A stretch of 64,000 nt of DNA from Curtobacterium sp. MCLR17_007 (GCF_003234655.2 NZ_CP126271.1:2294001-2358000), one strand, 5' to 3'; positions 35,694 to 44,040 are shown, counted from the stretch's first letter. The notes: generated by a model from the sequence alone, not told the origin. Made by a program: numbers and translations.

Positions 35694-36658
35694 CCGAGTG
35701 GCGCCGCACCGGCCCGTCCGACCCCGGACGCCCCCGCTCCGGGGGCGGGCCGGCGTGCAGCGCGGGGTCACGGCTGCGCGACGAGGACGTGTCCGCGACG
35801 GCGTCGCCCGGCAGACGGTGGTTGCTCGTCGAGGTCGCCGGTGCCTGGGGCTGGAACGTGTGGACGGAGTCCCCCGTGCTCGACCCCGAGGTCGGCGCGG
35901 CGCTGGCGCGTCGGGTGCAGCACGCCGGCATGCGGATCCTGGCGGTGCGGCGACCCGGTCGGTCGCGCGGTTCAGGCCGGTGGCGGTGGGCCGTGGTCGA
36001 TGCCGAACGCGCGACGACGCGGTGGGGCGAGGTCTCCGACCCGCGGCAGCTCCTGACCCTGCCGCTCGACGGCAGCACGGGGACCCCCTCGGACCAGGCC
36101 CTCTTCGCGGTCTGCGCGCACGGTCGACACGACGAGTGCTGCGCGGTCCGGGGTCGGTCCGTCGCCGAGCGCCTGTCCGGGGCCTACCCGGACGAGACGT
36201 GGGAGTGCTCGCACCTGGGCGGCGACCGCTTCGCCGCCACCATGATGCTCTTCCCGCACGCGGTCAACCACGGACGGGTCGACGAGCACGACCCCGTCGC
36301 GATCGCCGACGAGTACCTGCACGGCCGGATCGCACAGCAGGGCTTCCGCGGGCGAGCGACCCTGTCGCACGTCGAGCAGGCCGCCGTCGCCGCGGCGGTG
36401 CAGCACACCGGAGACACCCGACTCGAGGCGTTCCGACCGGTGGCGGCGACCGAGCTCACGACCGAGCCGGGCGGGTGGTCGGTCGATCTCTCGGCGCGGA
36501 CCGACACGGCGGCGGAACCGCAGACGGACGCCGGCACCAGGACCATCCGGGTCCGGCTCGAGCACGTCCTGACCGGTCCGACGTTCACCACGTGCCGGGC
36601 GACGGTCGCGGTGGAGATCCCCCGGTTCGTCGTCCGGGACCTCACCGTGCTCGGCTGA
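35690..36658 (+). CDS. sucrase ferredoxin-like (Suc_Fer-like) protein
   Basis: 322 residues. Family blocks: an N-terminal Cys23 followed by SRLRDED and RRWLLVEVAGAWGWN, then VCAHGRHDECCAVRGR (Cys142, Cys150, Cys151) and WECSHLGGDRFAATMMLFPH (Cys173). The region resembles a thioredoxin-fold [2Fe-2S] ferredoxin with the cluster bound by the Cys/His set. The C-terminal half (HGRIAQQGFRGRATLSH onward) is the usual uncharacterised extension. The GTG overlaps the oxygenase stop (GTGA). It could reduce the oxygenase iron or take part in a further step; this is inference. A terminator lies 130 bp downstream. Confidence 0.85.
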   Translation: MTEWRRTGPSDPGRPRSGGGPACSAGSRLRDEDVSATASPGRRWLLVEVAGAWGWNVWTESPVLDPEVGAALARRVQHAGMRILAVRRPGRSRGSGRWRWAVVDAERATTRWGEVSDPRQLLTLPLDGSTGTPSDQALFAVCAHGRHDECCAVRGRSVAERLSGAYPDETWECSHLGGDRFAATMMLFPHAVNHGRVDEHDPVAIADEYLHGRIAQQGFRGRATLSHVEQAAVAAAVQHTGDTRLEAFRPVAATELTTEPGGWSVDLSARTDTAAEPQTDAGTRTIRVRLEHVLTGPTFTTCRATVAVEIPRFVVRDLTVLG

Positions 36659-36784
36659 CGCGGGAGCGATGACAGCGCCCGCGGACGCCCGCGCCGACGA
36701 CGCCGAGACGCCCGCGCGGACGACACCGAGGGACGACCGCACCGACGGATGCCCGCGCCGATGGATGCCCGCGCCGACAACGAC

Positions 36785-36819
36785 AGAACTCCCGCCGGAC
36801 GATGTCCGACGGGAGTTCT
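36785..36819. terminator. terminator between the peptide operon and tRNA-Glu
   Basis: AGAACTCCCG and CGGGAGTTCT arms with an inner CGGAC/GTCCG dyad. It can stop the plus-strand operon and the minus-strand tRNA transcript. Confidence 0.7.
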
Positions 36820-36824
36820 CGTGG

Positions 36825-36897
36825 TGACCCCAGCGGGATTCGAACCCGCGTTACCGCCGTGAGAGGGCAGCGTACTAGGCCGCTATACGATGGGGCC
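36825..36897 (-). tRNA. tRNA-Glu(CTC), copy 1
   Basis: A 73-nt cloverleaf: acceptor GGCCCCA/TGGGGTC with discriminator A, D-stem GTAT/GTAC (one non-Watson-Crick closing pair), anticodon stem CTGCC/GGCGG with loop CTCTCAC (anticodon CTC), and T-arm GCGGG-TTCGAAT-CCCGC. CCA is encoded at 36824-36822. Confidence 0.95.
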
Positions 36898-36938
36898 GCG
36901 GCAAGCATGTTGTCGGAATCGGAGGGTAGCCACCGTGG

Positions 36939-37011
36939 TGACCCCAGCGGGATTCGAACCCGCGTTACCGCCGTGAGAGGGCGACGTACTAGGCCTCTGT
37001 ACGATGGGGCC
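36939..37011 (-). tRNA. tRNA-Glu(CTC), copy 2
   Basis: Same acceptor and T-arm as copy 1, anticodon loop CTCTCAC (CTC). The D-arm (GTAC-AGAGGCCTA-GTAC) and the 5' anticodon stem (TCGCC) differ. CCA is encoded at 36938-36936. The gap to copy 1 is about 40 bp. Confidence 0.95.
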
Positions 37012-37096
37012 GTTCCGACAACTCGACAAGTATGGCACAAGCCCCGCACGGTGCCAAAACGAGGCGTGTCGACCGGGTGCGCCGTCGGACGGACCG

Positions 37097-37732
37097 TCAG
37101 ACGGTCATGGACTCCCCCGGCCGCAGCACGACGAGTTCCCCGGCGGGTTCGACGGCCTGCCGCAACCGGTCGACGTGCATCTCCAGGCCCACCTCGGACA
37201 GCGTGGCCTCGTGCACGGGGTAGGCGCGGCCCGGCGCGACCGCGGCGACGTAGTCCATCATCTCGGCCACCTTGAGCCACGGGGCACCGACCGGAGCGGC
37301 CAGCACCTCGACGGGGACACCCGGCACCGTCCAGCTGTCGCCGGGGTAGAACAGCCGCCCGTTGACCAGGACCCCGGTGTTGTCCACCACCGGGACGGAC
37401 GAGTGGATGACGTTGTGCCGGGTGCCGTGGAACGTCAGGTCGAACGGCCCGACCGCGCGTCGCGCACCGTCCGAGACGACGTCCACGTGCACCGCAGCTC
37501 CGGCGAGCGCCCGTGCGACCCCGGCCGGACCGAACACCAGGGCGCCCGGGTTGGCCAGCAGGATCCGCTCCAGCTGCTCGGTCGTGACGTGGTCCGGGTG
37601 CTCGTGCGTGACGACGACCGCCACGACGCCGTCGACGTCGACCGGCCGGGTGAACCCGCCGGGATCGAGCACCAGTCGTGCACCGCGCTCCTCGACGACC
37701 TGGCACGCGTGTTCGAGCTTCGTCACCTGCAT
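37097..37732 (-). CDS. MBL fold metallo-hydrolase
   Basis: 211 residues of the metallo-beta-lactamase fold: the metal motif VVVTHEHPDHVT (HxHxDH), then HNVIHSSVPVVDNTGVLVNGRLFYPGDSW with the bridging Asp, and AYPVHEATLSEVG with the last His. It resembles the UlaG/YtnP-like hydrolases of small molecules; substrate unknown. TACGCT (37745-37740) lies 7 nt before the ATG, so it is probably leaderless. Confidence 0.92.
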   Translation of the reverse strand: MQVTKLEHACQVVEERGARLVLDPGGFTRPVDVDGVVAVVVTHEHPDHVTTEQLERILLANPGALVFGPAGVARALAGAAVHVDVVSDGARRAVGPFDLTFHGTRHNVIHSSVPVVDNTGVLVNGRLFYPGDSWTVPGVPVEVLAAPVGAPWLKVAEMMDYVAAVAPGRAYPVHEATLSEVGLEMHVDRLRQAVEPAGELVVLRPGESMTV

Positions 37733-37778
37733 GCGGCTGAGCGTACGCGGCGCCGCCCCGCCCCGACCCGCCTGCCAC

Positions 37779-38783
37779 CTACCGCGGCGCCGCCGTGGTC
37801 GCCCGCACCAGGAGCGTCGCCGGCGCCGGGGGCACTGGTACCGGCGCGTGGCCGTCGACCTCCGCGAGCACCGCCAGCGCCGCCGTCCGTCCCTGTGCCT
37901 CAGGGTCCTGCACGACGGTCGTCAGGCCCACGACCTCGCCGTACTCGTGCCCGTCGATCCCGATGACGGACAGCTCCCCGGGGACGTGCACGCCGAGCCG
38001 AGCGGCCGCCACCAGCACGCCCAGCGCCATCTCGTCGGAGGCACAGAACACGGCGGTGGGCCGGTGCGGACGGGGCACCGCCAGCAGTGCCGACCCGGCA
38101 GCGCAGCCACCGGCGAACGAGAACCGTCCGTCCACGAGCCACCCTGGCGGCACTGAGCAGCCCGCGGCGTGCATCGTCGCCAGGAACCCGTCCCGGCGCA
38201 GGTACGGCACGGCGACGTTCATCCCGGACTCGTCCTGACCGCCGACGTACGCGATCCGCCGGTGGCCGAGCCCGAGCAGGTGCCCGACAGCCAGACCGGC
38301 GACCCGCAGGTCGTCGACACCCACGTTGCGCAGCCCCGGTGCCGGTCCGCCGATGACGATCATCGGGTGGTTGCTGCCCTGCAGTTCGTCCCGCTCGGTC
38401 TCGTCGAGCACGAGCGACAGCAGCACGAGCGCGTCGACCCGGTGGCGCAGCATCGACCGCCGGAACGCCCGGTCCCGGTCCCCCAGCGGCCCGCCCAGGT
38501 TGTACAGCACCAGGTCGTGGCCCGCCCGACGCAGTTCGGCGTCGATCCCGCCGAGGGCCCTGACGTAGAACCAGCGGTCGATGACCGGCAGGACCACCCC
38601 GACGGCGCGCTGTCGGCCGGTGGCCAGGCCGGCCGCCGCCGAGCTCGGCACGTACCCGAGTTCGGCAGCGACCCGCTGCACCTGGTCGATGGTCGCGTCG
38701 GCGACCGACGGCAGGCCGCGCAACGCCCGGGACACGGTCGCCTTGGACAGGCCGGTGACGGTCGCGATCTCCTGGATCCCCAC
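37779..38783 (-). CDS. LacI family transcriptional regulator
   Basis: 334 residues. The N-terminal helix-turn-helix is IQEIATVTGLSKATVSRALRG with the hinge helix VPSSAAAGLATGRQRAVG, followed by a periplasmic-binding-type sensor domain ending FCASDEMALGVLVAA and VIGIDGHE. It sits last in the sugar ABC operon and presumably controls it through the palindromes at 42499 and 42559. The GTG at 38783 lies 19 bp after the small membrane gene, without a clear ribosome site. Confidence 0.95.
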   Translation of the reverse strand: MGIQEIATVTGLSKATVSRALRGLPSVADATIDQVQRVAAELGYVPSSAAAGLATGRQRAVGVVLPVIDRWFYVRALGGIDAELRRAGHDLVLYNLGGPLGDRDRAFRRSMLRHRVDALVLLSLVLDETERDELQGSNHPMIVIGGPAPGLRNVGVDDLRVAGLAVGHLLGLGHRRIAYVGGQDESGMNVAVPYLRRDGFLATMHAAGCSVPPGWLVDGRFSFAGGCAAGSALLAVPRPHRPTAVFCASDEMALGVLVAAARLGVHVPGELSVIGIDGHEYGEVVGLTTVVQDPEAQGRTAALAVLAEVDGHAPVPVPPAPATLLVRATTAAPR

Positions 38784-38802
38784 CGGACGACCCGCCCGAC
38801 CG

Positions 38803-39048
38803 TCAGCGGTGCGCGCGGCGGTCGTCGACGCCGGCGGACGCGGTCCTCCGGAGCACGCGCACCCGCCACCGGTGGAGGACGACCACCGCCAGCACGCAGG
38901 CCAGCAGCGTCAGCGCCCACCCGAGCGCCGGACGCCCCGTGAGCTCGCAGAACACCGTCACGAGCAGGAACGCGACGCCGAAGAACCCGACGAAGCCCAT
39001 GGCCTCCTCGATCGGTGCGACCGGGGTCCGAGGAGCACGCAGCGCCAT
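38803..39048 (-). CDS. small two-helix membrane protein in the sugar ABC operon
   Basis: 81 residues: a cytoplasmic N-terminus MALRAPRTPVAPIEEAM, two hydrophobic segments (FVGFFGVAFLLVTVFCELTG and GWALTLLACVLAVVVLHRW) and an Arg-rich tail. It lies 6 bp after the malG-type gene and before the regulator. No family is recognised; comparable small membrane genes are seen next to sugar permeases in actinobacteria, so a role with the transporter is possible. Confidence 0.7.
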   Translation of the reverse strand: MALRAPRTPVAPIEEAMGFVGFFGVAFLLVTVFCELTGRPALGWALTLLACVLAVVVLHRWRVRVLRRTASAGVDDRRAHR

Positions 39049-39054
39049 CGCCCG

Positions 39055-39966
39055 TCAGCCCTTCACGCCGCCGGCGGTCAGGCCGGCCACGATGCGTCGC
39101 TGGAACACGAGCACCAGGATCACGAGCGGGATCGTGACGATCGTCCCCGCGGCCATCACCGCGGTGTACGGCTCCTGGTGCGGCTGGGTGCCGGCGAACG
39201 ACGCGATCGCGACGGTCACCGGCTGGGTGGCGTCCGACGACAGCTGCGACGAGATGAGGTACTCGTTCCAGCTCGAGATGAACGCCAGGATCGCCGTGGT
39301 GAACACGGCCGGCGCGGCCAGCGGCAGGATGATCCGCCGGAACGCCTCCACGCGCGTGCACCCGTCGATGCGCGCCGCCTCTTCCAGGTCCCACGGCATC
39401 TCGCGGAAGAAGCTCGCGAGCGTGTAGACGGTGAGCGGCAGCACGAACGAGATGCTCGGCAGGATCAGCGCCTGGTAGCTGCCCATCCACCCGATGTCCG
39501 TGAAGAGCTGGAACAGCGGCGAGATGAGGGCGACGCCCGGGAACATCGACGCGGCCAGGATCGCGCCGGCGATGAGCGACTTGCCCTTGAACTCGAGCCG
39601 GGCCAGCGCGTAGGCGGCGCTCGTGCCGACGAGCAGCGCGATGATCGTCACGACACCGCCGATGAGCAGGCTGTTGAGCAGCGCCCGCCCCAGGTGGTTG
39701 CCCAGCGCGGTGGAGAACGCCGTCGTGTAGTTGTCGAGCGTCACGTGCGTCGGCCACGGGGTGGCGTCGAACGTGAAGCCGACGTCCCGGAAGCTCGTCA
39801 CGACCATCCAGTAGAACGGCAGCAGGCACCAGACCGCGATGACGACGGCCTGCACGGCGGTGCGGACGCGGGGGCCGGTGTCGCGCTTGACGCGGACGTC
39901 AGCGCGGTCGATCGACCGCTCGCGGGTGCGGGTCGTGGACCGTGGCCGGTCGGCTGCGAGGGTCAC
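39055..39966 (-). CDS. carbohydrate ABC transporter permease, MalG type
   Basis: 303 residues, six helices. The ATPase-docking EAA loop is EEAARIDGCTRVEAFRRIILPLAAP; the C-terminus LTAGGVKG is the usual MalG-family end. It starts with GTG overlapping the malF-type stop (GTGA). No ATP-binding subunit is encoded here, so a shared MsmK/MsiK-type ATPase from elsewhere probably energises the transporter. Confidence 0.95.
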   Translation of the reverse strand: MTLAADRPRSTTRTRERSIDRADVRVKRDTGPRVRTAVQAVVIAVWCLLPFYWMVVTSFRDVGFTFDATPWPTHVTLDNYTTAFSTALGNHLGRALLNSLLIGGVVTIIALLVGTSAAYALARLEFKGKSLIAGAILAASMFPGVALISPLFQLFTDIGWMGSYQALILPSISFVLPLTVYTLASFFREMPWDLEEAARIDGCTRVEAFRRIILPLAAPAVFTTAILAFISSWNEYLISSQLSSDATQPVTVAIASFAGTQPHQEPYTAVMAAGTIVTIPLVILVLVFQRRIVAGLTAGGVKG

Positions 39967-40985
39967 TTGAGTTCACCCTTCTGCTGTGCTGCCTGCGTCT
40001 GCACGACGTTCGCCCCGAGGAAGCGGACGAACAGGAAGGCGACGATGAAGATGACCAGGAACGTGATGGTCGACAGGGCGGACGCCGAGTTGAACCCCTG
40101 CCGGATCTGGTCCACGACCAGGATGGACAGCGTGGTCGTGGCGTTGCCGGAACCACCGCCGCCGCCGGTGAGGATCGCGGGGAGGTCGTACATGCGCAGC
40201 GCGTCGAGCACGCGGAACAGGACCGCGACCATGAGCGCGGGCTTCAGCAGCGGCAGGGTGATCAGCCAGAAGCGCTGCAGGGTGGACGCGCCGTCCATCT
40301 TGCCGGCCTCGTAGACGTCCTCGGGGATCAGCTGCAGCCCCGCCAGGATCAGCAGCGCCATGAACGGGGTGGTCTTCCAGGTGTCGGCGATGATGACCGC
40401 CCACCGGGACGCCCACTCGCCGCTGGTCCACAGGATCTGGTGCCCGATGACGTGGTTGAGCACGCCGTTCGCGTCGAAGATGAAGTACCAGAGCTTGGCG
40501 GTGACGGCGGTGGGGATGGCCCACGGCACCAGGATCGCGGCGCGGACCAGAGCACGGCCCCGGAAGTTCCGGTTCATGATGATCGCCATCCACACGCCGA
40601 TCACCGTCTCGAAGGCGACGGTGACGATGGTGAAGAAGACCGTGTTGCCCATCGACACCCAGAACTGCGAGCCGAGGCTGCCAGGCGGGCAGGTGACGTT
40701 GCCGCACTGCTGGCCGAGCCAGTGCGCGTAGTTCGTGACGCCCGCGAAGCCGCCCTGCACGAACAGGCCCGTCGCCTTGTCGAGCCCCTGGTCGAGCTGG
40801 AAGGACTGGATGACGGCGCTGACGACGGGGTAGCCGATGACGATCGCCAGCAGGACGATCGTCGGGCCGATCAGGTACACGGCCCACCGGCCGTGCTCGG
40901 CGTTGAGTCCGCCGCGGCGTCGCTTCTGCGGTTCGAGCCCACTGGGGTTCGGGATCGCTGCGGGGATCTCTGTTGCTGCTGACAC
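39963..40985 (-). CDS. carbohydrate ABC transporter permease, MalF type
   Basis: 340 residues. A 30-residue charged N-terminus, six helices and the EAA loop PEDVYEAGKMDGASTLQRFWLITLPLLKP. A periplasmic loop contains two cysteines (GQQCGNVTCPPGS). A GTG start at 40985 with AAGGAGG 7 nt upstream. A large hairpin separates it from the binding-protein gene. Confidence 0.95.
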   Translation of the reverse strand: MSAATEIPAAIPNPSGLEPQKRRRGGLNAEHGRWAVYLIGPTIVLLAIVIGYPVVSAVIQSFQLDQGLDKATGLFVQGGFAGVTNYAHWLGQQCGNVTCPPGSLGSQFWVSMGNTVFFTIVTVAFETVIGVWMAIIMNRNFRGRALVRAAILVPWAIPTAVTAKLWYFIFDANGVLNHVIGHQILWTSGEWASRWAVIIADTWKTTPFMALLILAGLQLIPEDVYEAGKMDGASTLQRFWLITLPLLKPALMVAVLFRVLDALRMYDLPAILTGGGGGSGNATTTLSILVVDQIRQGFNSASALSTITFLVIFIVAFLFVRFLGANVVQTQAAQQKGELK

Positions 40986-41023
40986 GGACGGCCTCCTTGC
41001 CGGTGTCGGGACACGAGTGGGGC

Positions 41024-41067
41024 CGGACGGGAGGCTCGTGGCGGGGCCGCCACGAGCCTCCCGTCCG
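41024..41067 (-). terminator. intercistronic hairpin between binding protein and permease genes
   Basis: A palindrome with 20-bp arms (CGGACGGGAGGCTCGTGGCG) and a 4-nt loop, inside the operon. Hairpins at this place usually raise the ratio of binding protein to permeases by partial termination or protection of the upstream message. It shares the GACGGGAGGC edge with the terminator family. Confidence 0.7.
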
Positions 41068-41097
41068 ATGCGGCGTGAGCCGCGTCGACCAGGGTCG

Positions 41098-42381
41098 CTA
41101 GTTGCTGCTGCTGGTCGCCGACTTCAGGGCGGCTTCCATGTCCTTCATGGCCTCGTCGACGCTCTTGGAGCCCTTGAGCGCGGCGTAGGAGTTGTCCTGG
41201 ATCGCCTTGGTCACGGCCGGGTAGAACGGCGTGACCGGTCGGGGCTCCGCACTCTGGATCGACTTGAGCAGGGTGGGCAGGTACGGCAGCTTGCTCGTCA
41301 GGTCGCTGTCCGTGTAGAGGTCGCCGACGACCGGCGCGAGCGAGCCCTGCGTCGCGAAGAACTTCTGCGTCTCGTTCGACTCCAGGAACTCGAGGAAGTC
41401 GTGCGCGGTCGCCTTGTGCTTCGAGTAGACGCTGATCGCCGCGTTGTGCCCGCCGAGCGTGGACGCACCGACGCCGTCGGCGCCGGGGATCGGGGCGATG
41501 CCGAAGGTGTCCTTGACCTTCGACGCGCCGTCGGTCTTCGCCAGGCTGTAGACGTACGGCCAGTTGCGGAGGAACAGCAGCTTGCCGTCCTCGAACGCGG
41601 TGCGGCCCTGCTCCTCCTGGTAGGTGATCGCCTCGGCCGGGATGTTGCCGTCCTTGAACGCGTCGACCAGGTTCTGCAGGCCCGCCTTCGCCTTCGACGT
41701 GTCGACGTCCGGCGCGCCGCCCTTCGTCAGGATCGAGCCACCGGAGCCGTTGACGGCCTCGGAGGCGTTCACGGTCAGGCCCTCGTACTTGGCGAACTGG
41801 CCGGCGTAGCAGCCGATGCCGTTGTCCTTCGCGATCTGGCAGTCGTCCATCATCGCCGACCACGTGGTCGGCGGGGTCTTGACGAGGTCCTTGCGGTAGT
41901 AGAGCAGCGCGCCGTCGGAGGTCTGCGGCGCCGCGTAGAGCGTGTTGTTGTACGTGGCCGTCTTGACCGTCGAGGGCAGCAGCTTCGACGTGTCGATCGC
42001 CATGTCGCCGGTGAGCGGCACGAGCCAGCTCTTGGCGGCGAACTCGGCGGTCCACACCACGTCGACGTCGACCACGTCGTAGCCGTCGTCCTTCGCCTGG
42101 AAGTGCTGGACGAGGTCGTCGTGCTGCTGGTCGGCCTGGTCGGACTGCTCCTTGAACGTGACCTTCTCGGACCCGTGCGCCTTGTTCCACTTGGCGATCA
42201 GCGGTCGGACGACGTTCGAGTTGTCCTTGCCCTGGACGTACGTGATCGGGCCGCGGCTGTCCTGCCCGGACTTCGCGGCGTCGGAACCGGAGCCGCCACC
42301 GGAGCAGCCGGCGAGGGCGAGGCCGAGCACGGCGATCCCCGCCACGGATGCGAGTCGCACCTTCGCGCGTGTGTTGTCCAC
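41098..42381 (-). CDS. extracellular sugar-binding lipoprotein, ABC transporter
   Basis: 427 residues. A lipoprotein signal peptide (VDNTRAKVRLASVAG core and lipobox LALAGC) precedes a family 1 solute-binding domain: ITYVQGKDNSNVVRPLIAKW, DVVWTAEFAAKSWLVPL, YYRKDLVKTPPTTW, EEQGRTAFEDGKLLFLRNWPYVYSL. Sequence such as GGHNAAISVYSKHKATAHDFLEFL supports a trehalose/maltose-type binding protein, but the sugar is not certain. A GTG start with GAGGAG 9 nt upstream. First gene of the operon. Confidence 0.95.
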   Translation of the reverse strand: MDNTRAKVRLASVAGIAVLGLALAGCSGGGSGSDAAKSGQDSRGPITYVQGKDNSNVVRPLIAKWNKAHGSEKVTFKEQSDQADQQHDDLVQHFQAKDDGYDVVDVDVVWTAEFAAKSWLVPLTGDMAIDTSKLLPSTVKTATYNNTLYAAPQTSDGALLYYRKDLVKTPPTTWSAMMDDCQIAKDNGIGCYAGQFAKYEGLTVNASEAVNGSGGSILTKGGAPDVDTSKAKAGLQNLVDAFKDGNIPAEAITYQEEQGRTAFEDGKLLFLRNWPYVYSLAKTDGASKVKDTFGIAPIPGADGVGASTLGGHNAAISVYSKHKATAHDFLEFLESNETQKFFATQGSLAPVVGDLYTDSDLTSKLPYLPTLLKSIQSAEPRPVTPFYPAVTKAIQDNSYAALKGSKSVDEAMKDMEAALKSATSSSN

Positions 42382-42689
42382 AGTGATTGTCTCCTCATCG
42401 AGATCACCAGGAGTCGCCGGCCGACGTGCGGTCGGCGCTCCCTGGAGCAGGCGACGCTGCCTGCTGGGAGGTGAAGCTACGCCCGGGTCCGGGTCGGCGC
42501 AACCGGTTGCATCGGGTCCGTGACCTGAGCGTGACCTTCGGACTTCCGGTGACTTCCTGGGTGAGCGCTCACCCGTCATCACCGGGGACGCCCCCGCTCC
42601 GCAGCGGCAACTGCGGTGTCCCGCATGATCCCCGCCACGGTGCCGGTGCCGCATTGTGGGGCGTCGGAGCCGACCGTAGCGTCCCCGAC
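42382..42689. promoter_or_regulatory. control region of the sugar ABC operon and divergent glycosyltransferase
   Basis: This 308-bp gap holds no gene. Minus strand: -10 TAGCTT (42479-42474) and a -35 TTGCGC at 17-bp spacing for the binding-protein gene. A perfect LacI-type palindrome GCAACCGGTTGC (42499-42510) overlaps that -35. A second perfect palindrome GGGTGAGCGCTCACCC (42559-42574) has the centre GTGAGCGCTCAC, the core of the idealised lac operator. Plus strand: -10 TAGCGT (42677-42682), 7 nt before the glycosyltransferase ATG. Two operators 60 bp apart (about 5.7 helical turns) could support looping by a tetrameric LacI protein. Confidence 0.7.
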
Positions 42690-44021
42690 ATGGCCTCCCT
42701 CTCCGCCGTCAACGTCCCCGGACCCCGACGCGTCATCGGCGTCAACCTCGACGGTCCGCTGCCCGAGCTCGTCGCCGACGAGACCGGTTCGTCCGCGCTC
42801 GTCATCGGCTACCGCGACGGCTACCCGGTCACCACGCTCGACGTCATCCTCACCGACGACCCCGCGGACGCCACCCGAGCGCTCGCGCCCCTGGTCGACA
42901 CGATGGTCGAGGCCGGCGCGTTCGACGACCACGCCCCGGTGTCCGACGACGACCTGCCGACGATCTCCGTCGTGGTGTCCACCGTGGTGGACCGCGTCGA
43001 GGACCTCGGCAAGCTCCTCGACGTCCTCGAGCACCTCGACTACCCGCGGCACGAGGTCGTCCTCGTCGACAACCGCGTCCGCGTCCCCGACATCGACGCC
43101 CTCCCGGCACTGCTCGAGGGCCGCGACGTCCGCCTGGTCACCGAGCGGCGCCCCGGGCTCTCGGCCGGGCGCAACGCCGGTGTCGCAGCGGCGACCGGCG
43201 AGGTCATCGCGTTCACCGACGACGACGTCCGCGTCGACCCGCAGTGGCTCCGCGCGATCGGCGAGCGGTTCGTCCGCGAACCGGGGCTGGACGCCGTGAC
43301 GGGCGTGATCCTGCCCGTCGAGCTCACCACGCCCGCACAGATCTGGTACGAGGCGTACTACGGCGGCTTCAGCGCCGAGCGGACCTTCTCGCCGGTGACG
43401 ATCGTCCCGGACGACGTGCAGGGTGCGATGCGCCACGCCCGTGTCTCGGCGGTGCGTCCCGACGGCACGGTGCGCAAGCACTTCGCGGTCTACGGCATCG
43501 GCGCGTACGGCGCGGGCGCGAACATGGCGTACCGGCGCTCGCTCATCGAGACCGTCGGCGGCTTCGACACCACGCTCGGCGCCGGCTCCCCCGCACGCGG
43601 CGGCGAGGACCTTGCGATGTTCATCGAGACGCTCTGGCGGGGCGGACGCATCGGGTTCGAACCGCACGCGGTCGTGCACCACCGGCACCGCCAGACGATC
43701 GAGGACCTGCACAAGCAGCTGCACGGCAACGGCGTCGGGTTCACCGCGCTGATGTGCGCGCTCGCCGCCAAGGACCGACGGCACCTGACCGTCCTGGCCC
43801 GGCTCATGCCGCTCGCTGCGAAGGTCAAGGCGAAGCAGATGGCATCGCGCCTGGCGGGTCGTCGTGACGCGGCGACCGAGACGACGACCGACGCATCCCA
43901 GACGAGTCTCCCCCGGTCGCTGGCGTACCACGAGCTCCGCGGCTTCCCGGCCGGGCCGGCGGCCTGGTTCCGCAGCCGTCGGCGCTGGCGCGACGTCGAG
44001 GCCGGGCGCTTCCGCGGGTAG
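42690..44021 (+). CDS. family 2 glycosyltransferase
   Basis: 443 residues. After an N-terminal domain of about 90 residues (VIGVNLDGPLPELVADETG, VTTLDVIL) shared in outline with the genes at 44188 and 50683, a GT-A domain follows: TISVVVSTVVDR, RRPGLSAGRNAGVAAATGEVIAFTDDDVRVD (DxD-type metal motif), and GAGANMAYRRSLIETVGGFDTTLGAG. The His-rich VVHHRHRQTIEDL follows the catalytic base region. No membrane helix is evident. Leaderless start. It heads the surface-glycan locus. Confidence 0.9.
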   Translation: MASLSAVNVPGPRRVIGVNLDGPLPELVADETGSSALVIGYRDGYPVTTLDVILTDDPADATRALAPLVDTMVEAGAFDDHAPVSDDDLPTISVVVSTVVDRVEDLGKLLDVLEHLDYPRHEVVLVDNRVRVPDIDALPALLEGRDVRLVTERRPGLSAGRNAGVAAATGEVIAFTDDDVRVDPQWLRAIGERFVREPGLDAVTGVILPVELTTPAQIWYEAYYGGFSAERTFSPVTIVPDDVQGAMRHARVSAVRPDGTVRKHFAVYGIGAYGAGANMAYRRSLIETVGGFDTTLGAGSPARGGEDLAMFIETLWRGGRIGFEPHAVVHHRHRQTIEDLHKQLHGNGVGFTALMCALAAKDRRHLTVLARLMPLAAKVKAKQMASRLAGRRDAATETTTDASQTSLPRSLAYHELRGFPAGPAAWFRSRRRWRDVEAGRFRG

Positions 44022-44040
44022 CGCGGACGCCCCTGAGCGT

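Noticed and set aside
36802..37275. Plus-strand protein with repeated DPSGIRTRVTAVRG
   Set aside because: This is the translation of the complement of the two tRNA-Glu genes, a common false ORF.
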